Positions 51,643 to 63,760 of a DNA stretch of 64,000 nucleotides are shown piece after piece. The DNA comes from Piper betle. Its lineage: Eukaryota > Streptophyta > Magnoliopsida > Piperales > Piperaceae. The position numbers and the translations under genes were made by a program. Below the pieces are notes generated by a model. That model saw nothing but the letters and a program-made list of their open reading frames with translations. It had not been told where the DNA came from and searched no databases. The stretch spans positions 101,774-165,773 of the forward strand of contig JAURVB010013496.1 in NCBI GenBank assembly GCA_033002965.1, given 5' to 3'. Within the stretch, counting starts at the first letter, position 1, and every line of letters begins with the position of its first letter.

Positions 51643-52547
51643 ATTATATTATGAAATAAATATCATATATATATATAATTTTCTAATTAATTTTTTAAAT
51701 AAAATTCATTCCTTTAAATTTTAAAATTTATAATGCATAAATAGTAAAAAAACAAAGACAAACAAAATGATCATATTTAAATTAGAATGATATAAATGAT
51801 AAAGTTACATTTAGGTGTTTTTATTTATTATAATTATTATTTACTATGTAAAAAATTAGAGTATTTCTAATTTTCTAAATAGTTTTCTTTTAACTTATAT
51901 AATTTTACTCAACTTATTTTTATTGACTTAGTAACTCCTATTTATATAAATTTATGACTTATTTTTCACATAAACCTAAAATTAACTTTAATAAAGGGAA
52001 TTACAATTTGTTCCTTAATAATACAAACATAAATTTAGAATGTATTACAAGCATAAATAGAAAATTGTGTTCATCTCATCCAAGAAGGAAATAAACATAT
52101 TTTAATTTTAAGGTTTGTAGTGTTAATTTAAGTACCAAGTAAAATTCCTAAAATGGGGAAAAAATAAAACCAAAAATATTATGTAAAAATCGTTACTCGA
52201 GTCAGAGTTTTACATTAGAGAACTAGTTGGTTCAACCATTTGTTTGAGTAGAGTTAGTTTTATGACCCGTGTGCTGAGGCGTAGCCAGTCGTGCACTATG
52301 AGCGATGAGGGTTAAGTGCATAGTTACAAAAATCAACCGAATTTAGTCGGCTAGCTAAAAAACAGATTCAAAATAAGGTTGGATCATTTTGGCCACGGCA
52401 GCAGACATTCGGAGAAGGCGGCCGAGAGGGAAGGGGGAAAAAAGAGGTCGACAACTTGGGGGGTGGGGGGGAGAGGGGTGCAAGGGAGTGGGGTTGGCAG
52501 GTCGGGGCGAGGTGGTGACGGTGGGCGGTGATGTGGGGGACAGGCAG

Positions 52548-55388
52548 TGTAAAACCCGTGACTCGAGTCAGGGTTTTACGTTACCGAACCAGTCGGTTCG
52601 ACCGTTGGTTCGAGTCGAGTCAGTTTCATGAACCGCGTGCTGAGTCGAGACCAGCCGTGAGTTATGAGCGATGAGAGTCAGGTGTACCTGAATATATGAT
52701 GATAACGTCGAGAAGATGGTGAGAAATGAGTTATCAGAATATATGAAAGTATGCAGTATTTTTTTCTTTTTATATGTTTGATCGGAGAAATAGTTTTAGG
52801 CCGAATAACGTGTTAGGACGTTGCGGTTATTAGGATAGTTTTATATTCGGGTGGGTTATTAGTTATAGAGCATGTCATTTGGATGTTGTTGTGTTTGTTT
52901 TATTTTATGGAATTTTTCCATATTTTTCTAGATTTTTTAGAATTTATTACGAACTAGTTATTATTTTGACTCGAGTAGGAATCGAGTCAATACTTAATTA
53001 CAAAACTGCCATTGAGGGTATTTTTCTCCCTCCCGACCCTTCTTCACCCAAACCCTTGCCGCCACTGTTGTGTGCTGCCGCCGTCGCCGCCGACGCCGTG
53101 CTACCGCCAATCGACGCCGCCCCGCCTTGTCGTGCCGTCGCCGTGCCGCCACGACCAACCCCAGCCAGCGATCGCCTGCCAGCGCGCCGCCGCGACTCCA
53201 CGAGGCCGCCTCGGCCATCGCCACTTCGGGCCGGATTCCGCCACCGTCCGGGCCGCTCCGCCGCCGCTGTGACCCTGACGACCACCCTCTCGCCGTCGCC
53301 GACGTTTCCCCCATCATCCCGACCGCCGTCGAGGCCGGCCGTAGCCCCGATCGGAGCACACCTGCCGCCGCCACCCATTTTCGACGCCGCCGCCGACGGC
53401 CATCGCCGCCCTGGCTGCTTTGTTTGACACCGCCATTGGACCAAGCTCGTCGAGCTGGTGCCGATAGACCCCCTGATTGCCCCGTCCCGAATCATTGCCG
53501 GAAAACCGCCGGAACCGCCGGAAAATTGGATTCGTGGGAAATTCGCCGGATCATCCGCCGAACGCACCTGGTCCAATCTGATCGGACTTCGGACGCCGCT
53601 AGGTGCCGAATTCGAGTTTTGAGCCACGAAACGGAAACCCTAGCCGTCGCCGATTTTCGACGACGCGAGGTATAATTTATTTTAATTTAATTATTTAAAA
53701 ATATTGATTATTAGAATTGCATGCTAGGATTGGTGAATTGTATGTTATAATAATATATATAAATGTAGATTTGATTAAGGATAAAATATGAAATTTGTTT
53801 GATTGAGTGGTGTTAAAAATGGAGGCTAAGAAATAAATTAGGGTAACTAGGTAATGATCATGATCTAATGCAAATTAGCCTAAGTAGGCTTGCTAGAATT
53901 GATATAGGTTGATGTGTGTTGATTGATGCGTGATTGTGTTGAGTGTGTGTGCATGCTATAGGATGTGTGATTCATCATGCGGGCGTTAGTTTTTAGCTTG
54001 ATTGTGTAGGTACGGTGTAGGAGCTCGCCGCCTAGGCGCGTGGACCCGTTTGGAGCTTCTACCAGGTCCGTTTAGGACTCGTTCTCTGTTTTACGCTACT
54101 CTATTGTGTATTTGATTTATCATGTGCAGGACGAGTTAAGTGGCGTTTTATCGGATCCCACTTAACTCGGGTCATTTAGCCAACGATTTTTCGGATTAAT
54201 AACCCTCGAGGATGAGATCCCTCGAGTTTGTTTTCGAACTTCAGATCCAGCTCACGTTGCCTTCGGGCCTATTGTATAAATCCCAACCCAGACCTTTATA
54301 TATGTATAGTTTTCGCGTTTTCAGTGAGAGATTGAATGAGGGAAATCCGACTACCGTGCTACGCGAGCGGGCACGTGTGTGTCGATAGTGGGCTCTGGAA
54401 TGGTGTGCGGGCCGTTTCATTCCCGAGGGATCCTGACAACTCCACCTTTGAGTTCCTCAAACCCGGAGAAGTGTGGAGGTTCACGGGTACTGCATTGCAG
54501 CGCATGTCTAGACTTGTGGTTTCAAAGGGTACTGAAGGCGACTGCCTGAGAGTACTCGGCCTTCGTGCTCAAGGCCAGGAGTAATATGGAAGGTGCAGAG
54601 GGCGGAAAGGAATGAGATTTGATGCGAGAAGCGATAGAGAAATGGCCGAGGCATGAGAATGTGAAAGATAGGGGGACGCTGTCGACCCGAGGGCGACGGC
54701 TCCCGTATGTGCCCTGATGAGAGTTCTTGAGGAAGTATATGGTTTTGATTCAACAGGAGAGTTTGCTCTCCTGTGCCAGATTGATATTAGTTATTTTCCG
54801 GGCCGGTAACACTCGTTACTGACGGTTTTTCTATATATATGTAGGTGAGGAATGCGAGCGATGAAAGCTGTCGGGACTGCGGAGGAGCAGCACGGAACCG
54901 CGCACACATGTACCTGCCGCGTGTAACATATAATGACGGTGTGTTATTGCTATGTGAATGATAATTTTGATGTGTTTGTTTAGATAAATTGCTTGATATG
55001 AAATGAATGGATAAATATGAATGAGTAGTGAGTTTGGAGTTCAGGCTCGGTTCAATTGAAACGAAAGAGATAACGATGAATGCTACGGTAGATTATCATG
55101 TTTTATCGTATTTTGATAAAATATTTATATACCCTTGTTGTGGATAATTTTTAATTAAAATTTTCTTGCCGTTGCATGGTTTTGTTTTGCTTGCACATCA
55201 TAGCATGCATGTAGGACTACGTTAGAACCCACGCATCCCATCCATGCATTCCATGTTTGCATCTCCATCTTGAGACACCGAGGGTAGATCCGGGTCGGCT
55301 TAACCGAACCTAGTAGATTAGCGAACGGTTCGGTCGCCGGTGACATTTCCAGGTCGGTTCACGGGTGAGCCGAATCGGGGATGTTACA
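52548..55388 (-). mobile_element. Young solo LTR nested in an older family member
   Basis: On the plus strand it starts TGTAAAACCCGTGACTCGAG and ends GGGGATGTTACA. The perfect target duplication GGCAG is at 52543-52547 and 55389-55393. At 2841 bp it closely matches the plus-oriented copy at 48871-51642 along its length, in opposite orientation, with 905 bp between them. The insertion site is the GC-rich core of an older copy (52182-56973). Open frames at 52879-53675 reflect the GC-rich core. Confidence 0.9.
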
Positions 55389-55639
55389 GGCAGGGGTGGG
55401 GGGTGCTGGGGATGGGCCAAGGGGGTTGGTGCGGGGGACCGGCGCGACTGGCAGGGGGTGGGGGTGCGGAGGACTGGAGGGGCCGGTAGGGTGCGGGGGA
55501 GTGGGGCTAGTGGGGTGGGTTGTAGGGGACTGACAAGTGGTTGTGTGGGGTATCGGCGGGCCAGTAGGAGGAGTGAGGATGGACAAGGCCAGTGAAAAGG
55601 CGGGGGGGGGGGTGGGGGGCAGATTGGGCCATGGGCGAC

Positions 55640-56240
55640 GAAAAAGGAGCTAGCATTGAGGGTTTGGGGGAAGAGATTCATCGGGGGAAAAGAAATAGGT
55701 CGATAGTATTCTCGTAATTAAATGTTTAACTCGACTCTAACTCTAACTCTGTTGCAAAACTCGGCGTGGGTGGGCAGCGACGAGGGTGGGAGGCGATTGG
55801 GGGCGGCAAAGGTGGGGGGCGAGGGGTGCGGGGAACTGGTGGGGCCGAAAGTGGGGGTGGGGATGGCCGAGGAGCGGGGCGAATCGGGCAGGAGCGAGAG
55901 AGAAGGCGGTGGCATCAAGGGTTTGGGGGAAGAGAAGCATTGGGGGAAAGAAATAGGTTGGTAGCATTCTCGTTCGGAATCACTCAAGTTAACAAGGTTG
56001 AGTGGAAAACCGAGTCAAAAAAGGTATGACTAGTTTTTCCTGAAATCAGACCAGGATTCCAATTCCGATTGACAAGGGTGACGGCACCGGGGGAGGACGG
56101 GGCAGGGGGACGAAGGATAGGGGACAAGGTAGCGGCCGGGGCGAGGGCAACGTATAGTGATTGGGGGAGAGAGAATCAGGGGAAAAAAATAATTGGTGGT
56201 ATTATTGTAATTAAAAGTTCACTTGACTCCAACTCGAGTA
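55640..56240 (-). repeat. Three diverged repeats in the GC-rich part of the old LTR
   Basis: GGGTTTGGGGGAAGAGA followed by a variant of TTGGGGGAAAGAAATAGGT and TAGCATTCTCG occurs near 55657-55715 and 55917-55975, with a weaker form near 56158-56215. Each is followed by a CTCGACTC/CTCAAGTT-type phrase. The upstream GGTGGGG-rich sequence is repeated too, so a block of roughly 260 bp was multiplied. Confidence 0.55.
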
Positions 56241-58619
56241 AAAATAATAACTAACTTTAAATAATTTTAAAAAATACAAAAATACAAAAAATAATATAAA
56301 CTAAAAATACACGGTAACATCAAAATGACTATTTTATAACAAATAATCCACCTATTTTGACCGATTTAAGTAAACTAATTATTGTCCAATTTTTAATGAA
56401 TCGGTCCAATTCAATAACTCTATTCAAATTCAATTCAACGTTTAATTCTAAGTTTTGCAACAATGGACTCGAGGAAAAAATAATAACTAACTCTAAATAA
56501 TACACACCATAATATTAAAATAATATATTTTATAATTAATAACCCACCGATTTTAACTGATTTAAGTAAATTGATTCTTGTCCAATTTTTGATGAATTAG
56601 TTTGATACAATTACTCCCTTCCAATCCAATTCAACTTCTGATTCCAATTTTTGCAATTATGGTCCAGTGTACTCGAGTATATGATGATAACGTAAGAAAA
56701 TGATGAGAAATGAGTTATCAGAGTATATAATGGTATGTAGTTATTTCTAAATAAGTTTGTGTTGCTTTAAATATGGTTGGCATATCATAGCATGTGTTTA
56801 GAACCACGATAGAACATAAGCATATCATCTATGCACTAAATGCTTACATCACCATCTTAAGACATAAATTTAGATTTGGGTCAACTTAACCGAATTAAGT
56901 TGATTAGCAAACGGTTCGGTTGCCAATAATATTTCCAATTTGGTTCACGGGTGAACTAAATTTGAGTGTTACATGTCAAGTTTATATAAAAAATTAAAAA
57001 TAATAATACTTAAAATGAAAATGTTAGAAATAATAAAATTAATTTAAAGATATAACCTTCACTTTTAGAAATAGAAGTCATCTTTCGTTTTTTATTTACA
57101 TAAAAAAATGATTATACTTAAATTTAAATGATAGAAATAATCAATACCAAATATAAATCCTAAAGTAAAGAAAATAGAAAAAATAATAAATAAATAAATT
57201 TGAAATAAAAATTAATTAAAGATACATCTTTCAATTTTAAAAATTAGAATTCATCTTTCATTTTTATTTGTAATTAAAATAATAGAAATAATGAAGTCTA
57301 TATTTATATTTATTTATTTAATTATTATTTACTTTAATGAAAATTAGAGTATATTTTTATCTAATTTAAAATCTAAAAAGGTAATACTTTCTTTTAATTT
57401 TTAAAGTTTCTGAAAAAAACTTTTTGACTTAGTAATTCCTATTGAAGAAAATAAGTTTGTAAGAAAAATTAAATAAACCACAATTTTTTAAAAAAAATCA
57501 TTTTGTAACTAAAAAATCAAATCAAGCATAAAACAAATTTATATGTATTTTAATTGAGTTGGACCTTTTTCATGAAGAGGAGGAAAATTAATAGTTTGCT
57601 TTTAATTTTTAAAATTTTTCCAAAATTAATTTTTTCAGTTATTAATGCATATTCAATAAAACTCATTATTATTTTCATATAAAACTAAAAATATTTTTCA
57701 AAAAATTGTTACTAGATTAAAAATTTTTTTAATAATTTTATTTTAAAATTTATAATATTTAAGATTTATCTTTAATTAAGCTGAACATTTCATGAAGGGA
57801 AGAGAAGTTGAGTTATGGAAGAAGGAGAAAAAATCTTGGTACGTCCAAAAAAAATCGTGGGGCCAAATCCAAAAAAAAAGATACTATTATTTGAAATTAA
57901 TATACTTTTTAGTTTGAAGAATTTGAGTTGTAGAGGAAGAAACAGAAAAATTGATTTTCTGATACGTAATGTATTTTATTTTGTTTAATCTTTTGGGTTT
58001 TTAGTTCTTTTTTTTGCGCATTTGGGTTTATATGCTTTTATTTAAAGAATATTTGTTGTTATGAAAATCATACCCATATCTTGATATACCCAAAATACAA
58101 AATTACTATATACTTACAAACACGTATTTTTTTCTCGACATATATATTTTTATACATGAAGGGGCACTTTACCATTGGATCGATGTACTTGTCCCGCTTC
58201 TTATCGAATGAACCTTACGCCATGAAACATATATTTATATTCCTGCTTCTAATTTATCATATATTTGATATGATGTATACAGGATATTATTTATTATTTA
58301 TCAAAAGTTTTGGAATTCATATATTTCTCACCAGCTTGCTTTAGGTTTGGAACATTTCATGTAACAGGCTTGTATTGTCCTCGAATAAAACGGGTTTTGA
58401 TCTCTTGTCATATTGATATGATATATACTGGATATTTAAAATATGATATATATTGGATATTCTTAATAGATGTTAGATATATCTATTTCAAATACCATCA
58501 GATCAAAAGAATATTTTTAATATAACCAGTTTAACCAATCAAATTTGTACATTTGTTGATATTTGGTTAATTTGGCACTTGTCAAAAATCACCCTCTTAT
58601 TAAATATAATATAAATAGA

Positions 58620-61291
58620 TATAAATAAATATGGATGCAGAAGATTTCAATTTTATCTAAAATAATTATCTAGCCACTTAGGGAGTTCAACTCTAATTAT
58701 TTATCAATGTCCTAACTTATATCCACGGGCCTATTCTTAAAAAGCGGATACTCCACAAAAATTAAGCTCTCCTTAAAAGTAACACGTTCAGCCAATCAAA
58801 ATACAAAATAAAAACAAAAATAACAAATTAGACAATCATTATTTATCTCTTAATTCAATTAGAATCCAGCTCTAAGATATATGAATCGTGTGACATCTTA
58901 ATTGTTTAGTATAAGGATTGAATTTAAAATACATAAAAATTATTGATAGTTAAGGACAAGAAGATCAAGTCAAATTTCTCAGCATTATTTACTTTTATCT
59001 GGAGCTCCACCTATAGGAATAGGGTATTTTGAAAGGTTTTTCTTGGAAAGAGAAGAACAAGTAGAAGATAAGTTTAGTGTTACTAGATAAAAGGCAATAC
59101 AAGCAAAAAATTTCCCACCAAGAAAGATTTAAGTTTTGAGATGCAGGAAGAAGGCGGCGAACTCGGTGTCGTGCGTCGCGCTTTTTTGGGCCACTGTGGA
59201 GACCCACGAAAGGAACAAGTGAATCCGGAGACTGTCGCCAGCTCGTGAAGCCCATGACAGTACCTCAGAGTCAGATGAGGAAGACGCCTTCACTTTTTAC
59301 CAATGGGAATAAGGGCTTCTGGATAGATGATACAAGCATTAAATGTGCCAGACTTCATTAAAATTCTACTCTAAATTTACACATACTTAGACGAGTAGCA
59401 CTAAGTTTCAATATGCTTTCCAATATATATATATATATATACACACTTATAAAAACACCTCTTAATTGAATTGCATTATGGCTTATATCTCTCTCTACAT
59501 TTTAATATTATAACATAACCGGTAAAAAAATTTACAAATTTATCAGATATGAATAATGCAAGAATATGAATAAAGAAGTAAAAATTTTGATCTGAAATGG
59601 GCCCCATACATAAAGGTATAAAGCCATGTCATATGTAAATAAGTTAAATACGTATGCCCTTGCATCGGCCAAGCCACATGCAAAAATTTTGGATAAGATC
59701 AAATACGGAAATTTTGTTTAGCAGCCCATCTTAACTAATACAAATTGATAACCTTAGTTATTATTTTTTAAAAAGTAATTAAATAAATTATTAATTATAA
59801 ATATATTTTTTTAATATATTAAATTTTATCATAATAAATATTAAATATAAAACAAAAAAATATTTCATTCTATGTATTTTTTTAAAAAATTACTTTCAAA
59901 ATTTGTACTCTTCCCTAGCCCAAAGCTAACCTATATCTAATTTTGACTAGCAGTCTATTTTATATCAGATCTAACCTACTATCTATTATAGAATTGGGTT
60001 GAATTTAATATTATTAAAATATAAATTAAAAGACTTAATAATTTATTTAAAAATATTTAACTAAATTAAATATCATAAATATATCTCTATTAGTATATTA
60101 GAGCTTATCTTATCCTAGAAAGTATAACTAACCACACAGGCGACATTAGATTTTACACGTTGACGGGGCGGAGCTTCACATCAATGGTCTGGTCATACTT
60201 ATAGGTATAGCCCACAAAATTAACAGGCCATGCACTGTTTACCTACTCGTACCCAGCTGCCTATTCCGCTATTTATCCCTTCGCCTCTATGGAATAAAAG
60301 CACGCTGCAAGGGAATATATAATTCTCACCCGAGGAACATTTTCATCCGTGGAAAGGCCCGCTAGCCAAAAATATTATGAGAGCGTTAACCTAAACTTCT
60401 TTTTTTTTTTGCAAGATCCAAGTTGATCAATATATTCATGGACACGTACATTTAGGGGGGAGGAGGGGGGAAATGAAGGGAAAAAATTCTACAAATACTA
60501 AAAACTCCTACTAACTCTCTTTGTCAGTCGTCTCCAAGAACCCTCTTGCTGTGCTTGCCTAGAAAGGCTCCAAGTCCCAACAACCAATTTTTTCTTCTCG
60601 TAATCTAGCACAAGTACAATAACCGCCACAAATTAACCCCAATGGGGGCATGGGGGGAGCAGGAGAGGTACGGGGGGCGGTGGGGTATGCGGTGGATGAG
60701 GGGATGTTTTCGCTTCCCCAACCCTCATCCTCCTGAGCGCTCATCCTGCACATCCGACATTATCCGGAAACAGAAAGAATCGAGGAGATATCAACCTCAA
60801 GGTTCAACACATGCCCACAGTAAAAGACTAAAGGTAGCTGAATCGAACATACATAATTAATTTTTTCACATCCATACATAATTTGAAGCACCATGCACCA
60901 GAAAGATATAACATTCTTTGGCTCAAAGAATATAACATCAAATCAATGTCTTAGAATGCACGCAAGCTCTATTATCATACACAAACTCACGTCGGTTCTC
61001 CATGATTCCGGACAAACAATTGCAATAATTAAAGGATCATCTCACATGGTCCCAATGTACCGATGACAAATAATAATTATGTATAAGTTATATCGCAACA
61101 GTCGCACTATTGGGCCTGTAAATACATGGAATTCTAATTTTATTTTGGGTACAGATTTACTTAATTAAAAGGAATAAAAGTAATGTATAATGCTTTTCTT
61201 TTTTAAGTTTTTTGGTTTTTCGATTGTAGAGAAAAACGGCCGTTACCAGGGGAGAAAGAAAATTATATGAATTGAAAAAAAGTAAATATTT
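58620..61291. other. AT-rich intergenic DNA
   Basis: No supported gene. About 58640-58725 resembles 46395-46480 in direct orientation. A phrase resembling a decayed TRIM-1 LTR (minus) is seen near 59720-59870. A G-rich stretch at 60450-60700 gives open frames on both strands without known motifs. Confidence 0.45.
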
Positions 61292-61603
61292 TGTTGAGAT
61301 TCGCTTAGTAACTTTGTCGAGTTCTTATATTTGTAATTCATAATTCTTTTTTTTATTAATACCAATTTTGTAGAAAGTATTAAATTGGTATTGGGGTGTT
61401 TGTTTTTTTGTGGATTTGTTTGGTATCAAGTTGTAATGTGGTGAATTTGATCTTGACCGTTTGTCTCGTGGTTTTCCCCCTAAATTTGGGATTTTTCACC
61501 TAAAATTGGTTTGTCTTTTGGGTTTGCGATGTGTTCTATTATCTTGTTTGATATTCTCATTGTCTTTAGTTAAAATGGGAATTTTGTTTAGTTAATCCCA
61601 ACA
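61292..61603 (+). repeat. Candidate 5' LTR of the copia element
   Basis: 312 bp from TGTTGAGATT to AATCCCAACA. The ends are imperfect inverted repeats, and the right end abuts the primer-binding site. The partner LTR and target duplication lie outside the window, so the left border is inferred. Confidence 0.6.
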
Positions 61604-61605
61604 AG

Positions 61606-61617
61606 TGGTATTAGAGG
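61606..61617 (+). other. tRNA-Met-type primer-binding site
   Basis: TGGTATTAGAGG, two bases after the LTR end; the consensus is TGGTATCAGAGC. Confidence 0.75.
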
Positions 61618-61721
61618 TAAGAGGTTGCAAGTTTTGGTTGTTGATATTTTTTCCTTACTAGGTGTTTGACGAAATTTTTAAGACCCTAGTTGGTGTGTTT
61701 GTGATTTATATTTTAACAAAA

Positions 61722-62513
61722 TGACTGATGAGAAGCATGTTAAGATGATATCTCTTAAGGGGTTTAGTAATTATCAGTACTAGAAAGGAAAGATGATTGA
61801 TCATTTATATTCCAAGGATTTATATGAACCTATCATTGGTCAAAAATTGGCAGAGGTGACTAAAAAAGACTGGAATAAGTTAGATTGGAAGGCTACGACT
61901 TGTTTGAGATAATGGGTAGATGAACTTGTGTATCATCATGTTTGTGAATTGACATCTTCAAAAGCTATATGAGATAAACTTTAAGAAGTTTAAGAAAGGA
62001 ATATTGTTGGCAACAAGACCCTTTTGATAATGAAATTAGTGAATTTAAGGTATAAGGATGGAAGCGACATAAGTGAGTATCTCAATGAGATGAAAAGTAT
62101 TATTACTCAACTTGTAACTTTAAACGAGTAATGGCAAGCTATCCTGCTCCTCAACAATGTGCCAGAGTTGGGAAACATTGGTGATCTCTTTGAGCAATGT
62201 TGCTCCAGATGGAAAATTCACAATGGACATGGTAACAAGCAGTTTACTGAATGAGGAAGTTAGAAGAAAATCTCTACCAACTTCAGGGTCTCGTGCATTA
62301 CTGTTAGAAGAGGTAAGAGGTAGATCAAGAAATAGAGATACAAACAGAAGGGACAAGAGTCGAGGAAGGTCTAAATCCATAAAGCACTTGAAGTGTTACT
62401 ATTGTGACAAGACACATCATTTCAAGAAGGATTGTTGGAAACTCAAGAAAAACTTGAAAAATAAGGACAACAAGGAGAAACAAATGCTAATGTTGTGCGT
62501 TATGACATGGTGA
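61722..62513 (+). pseudogene. Copia gag, broken
   Basis: Gag forms the particle that packages element RNA. ATG at 61722 opens MTDEKHVKMISLKGF; the frame then meets stops near 61782, 61911, 61971, 61983 and later. Motifs of copia gag are visible in pieces (LYEPI, DISEYLNEMKSIITQL). The best-kept part is 62220-62510 with MDMVTSSLLNEEVRRKS, a basic stretch and the zinc knuckle CYYCDKTHHFKKDC (Cys-x2-Cys-x4-His-x4-Cys) at about 62394-62435. Several stops replace expected Trp or Gln codons by a G-to-A or C-to-T change, as deamination of methylated DNA would produce. Confidence 0.8.
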
Positions 62514-62803
62514 TTCTTTCTAATTATGGGAATGATTGTTTGACGGCTGATTGTGATGCTAGTTGGGTAGTTGACTCTGGAGCAACGTTTTATGCATCTC
62601 CAAGCAGATATTTCTTTACTACCTATGAACCTTCGGATTTGGGTATAGTGAAGATAGGAAATAGTGATACTTCCAAAATTATGAGACTTGGAGATGTGCA
62701 TATAGTAACAAATACGGGTTCCAAATTGGTGCTTAAAAATGTCAGATATATTCCAGATTTGAGGATGAGTTTATTGTCAACTAGAGTGCTTAATGATAAA
62801 TGA
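62484..62803 (+). pseudogene. Copia protease region
   Basis: Aspartic protease that processes the polyprotein. WVVDSGATFYASP holds the catalytic Asp-Ser-Gly, followed by FFTTYEPSDLGIVKIGN and LVLKNVRYIPDLRMSLLS, the usual copia protease end. It is in a different frame from gag, so a shift lies near 62484-62494. A stop follows at 62801. Confidence 0.85.
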
Positions 62804-62819
62804 TTTGGTTTACAATTTG

Positions 62820-63080
62820 CCCAAGGTTTGTGAAAACTCATGAAAGGTTCTCTTGTTGTCGCTAAAGGGAAGAAGTATTGTAGTTTGTATAAGACTGAGA
62901 CAAGTTTAGTTCAAGGGGAAGTAAATATCTCCTCATTTGATTATACTGTTGATTTGTGGCACCATTAATTGGGGTACATGAGTGAGAAGGGAATACAAAC
63001 ATTGAAGAAGCTAAATCTCCTTTCCAAAGTCAAGGACATCACAATCAGTCCTTATGACCATTGTTTGGTCAGGAAACAAT
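62820..63080 (+). pseudogene. Copia GAG-pre-integrase and integrase zinc-binding region
   Basis: The region between protease and integrase core reads GSLVVAKGKKYCSLYKTE, then VDLWHH, stop, LGYMSEKGIQTLKKLNLL, and DHCLVRKQC. The His and Cys residues of the zinc-binding region are only partly kept. Confidence 0.75.
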
Positions 63081-63760
63081 GTAGGACATCCTTTGCAAAC
63101 ACAAGTATAAGGAAGTCAGAAGTTGTTGAGTTGGTATATATTGATGTGTGTGGACCAATAGATGTAAAATCTCTTGGCAGTTCCCTTTATTATATTGCTT
63201 TTATTGATAATACTTCTAGGAAGGTGTGGGCTTATGACATGAAAAATAAAAGTGATGTTTTTTATATCTTTAAAAATTTTTATGTATTGGTTCAAAAGGA
63301 AACAGGTAAGCCTTTGAAATGCCTTAAAAGTGATAATGGCAGTGAATATTGTTCTGTTAAATTTAATTAATATTGTAGTAAGCATGAAATTAGGCATGAG
63401 CAGATGGTTCCTTATACTCTTCAACATAATAGAGTGGTTGAAAGAATGAATACGACCATCTCTTAAAGGATTAGAAGTATGTTATCTTCAGCTAAGTTGC
63501 CTAAAAGCTTCTCAAGTATGGCCATGAGCACATCTTGTTATTTGATCAACAGATTTCCCACACATGCCCTGGATAGTAACATACCAAAAAAGGTTTGGAG
63601 TGATAAAAAGATTAGTTATTCTCATTTGAGAGTCTTTGGCCGTAAGGCTTTTGCACATGTGCCCAAAGAACAAAGGGCTAAGTTTGACTCTAGAGCCGTG
63701 GAATATATTTTTCTAGGATATAATGATGATAAGTTTGGATACAAACTTTGAGATCTTAAG
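63081..63760 (+). pseudogene. Copia integrase core, broken
   Basis: Integrase inserts element cDNA into the host genome. VYIDVCGPID (first Asp), LKSDNGSEYCS (second Asp) and HNRVVERMN (Glu) give the DDE triad in order. It continues AKLPKSFSS, SYSHLRVFGRKAFAHVPKEQR and YIFLGYNDDKFGYKL, the usual copia C-terminal part. Stops occur at 63368 (after VKFN), near 63463 and at 63749. The Gly of the last motif (HNG) is Arg here. Confidence 0.88.

Larger units (their letters stand above)
52182..56973 (-). mobile_element. Old decayed LTR-family copy hosting a younger one
   Basis: The left edge reads TGTAAAAATCGTTACTCGAGTC and the right edge GAGTGTTACA, worn versions of the family ends in minus orientation. 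Right-hand landmarks such as GCAAACGGTTCGGTTGCC (near 56910) and GTTCACGGGTGAAC (near 56944) are clear. The flanking five bases do not match (TATTA and TGTCA), so either the duplication has decayed or the copy is a recombinant of more than one LTR. The 52548-55388 LTR is inserted in it. Its GC-rich part (55394-56240) contains repeated blocks. Confidence 0.6.
46668..58619 (-). mobile_element. Helitron-like block (minus) with nested LTRs and an RPA-like pseudogene
   Basis: On the minus strand the 5' end is A then TCTATTTATATTA...TTTAATAAGAGGGTG at 58619, homologous to the left end of the element at 22773-29532. The 3' end is a hairpin (CCGCAC-AAC-GTGTGG, about 46676-46690) followed by CCCCTAG and T at 46667-46671, i.e. 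a CTAG Helitron end. Nested in it are LTRs at 48871-51642 and 52182-56973. After removing them about 4.4 kb remains, with AT-rich sequence shared with the plus-strand copy and a broken RPA-like gene, a passenger often found in plant Helitrons. No replicase-helicase is seen. Some segments (51830-51960 and 57320-57480) repeat each other, so two Helitron copies could be fused or nested here. Confidence 0.5.

Noticed and set aside
55310..56029. Pro-rich or Gly-rich frames near 55.3-56.0 kb
   Set aside because: They lie in the GC-rich repeated core of an old LTR and change between the repeat blocks.
58995..59255. 86-codon minus-strand frame as a gene
   Set aside because: No recognisable motif and no splice or promoter support.
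60559..60860. Opposed open frames in a G-rich patch
   Set aside because: Both strands are open because of base composition, and no domain is seen.
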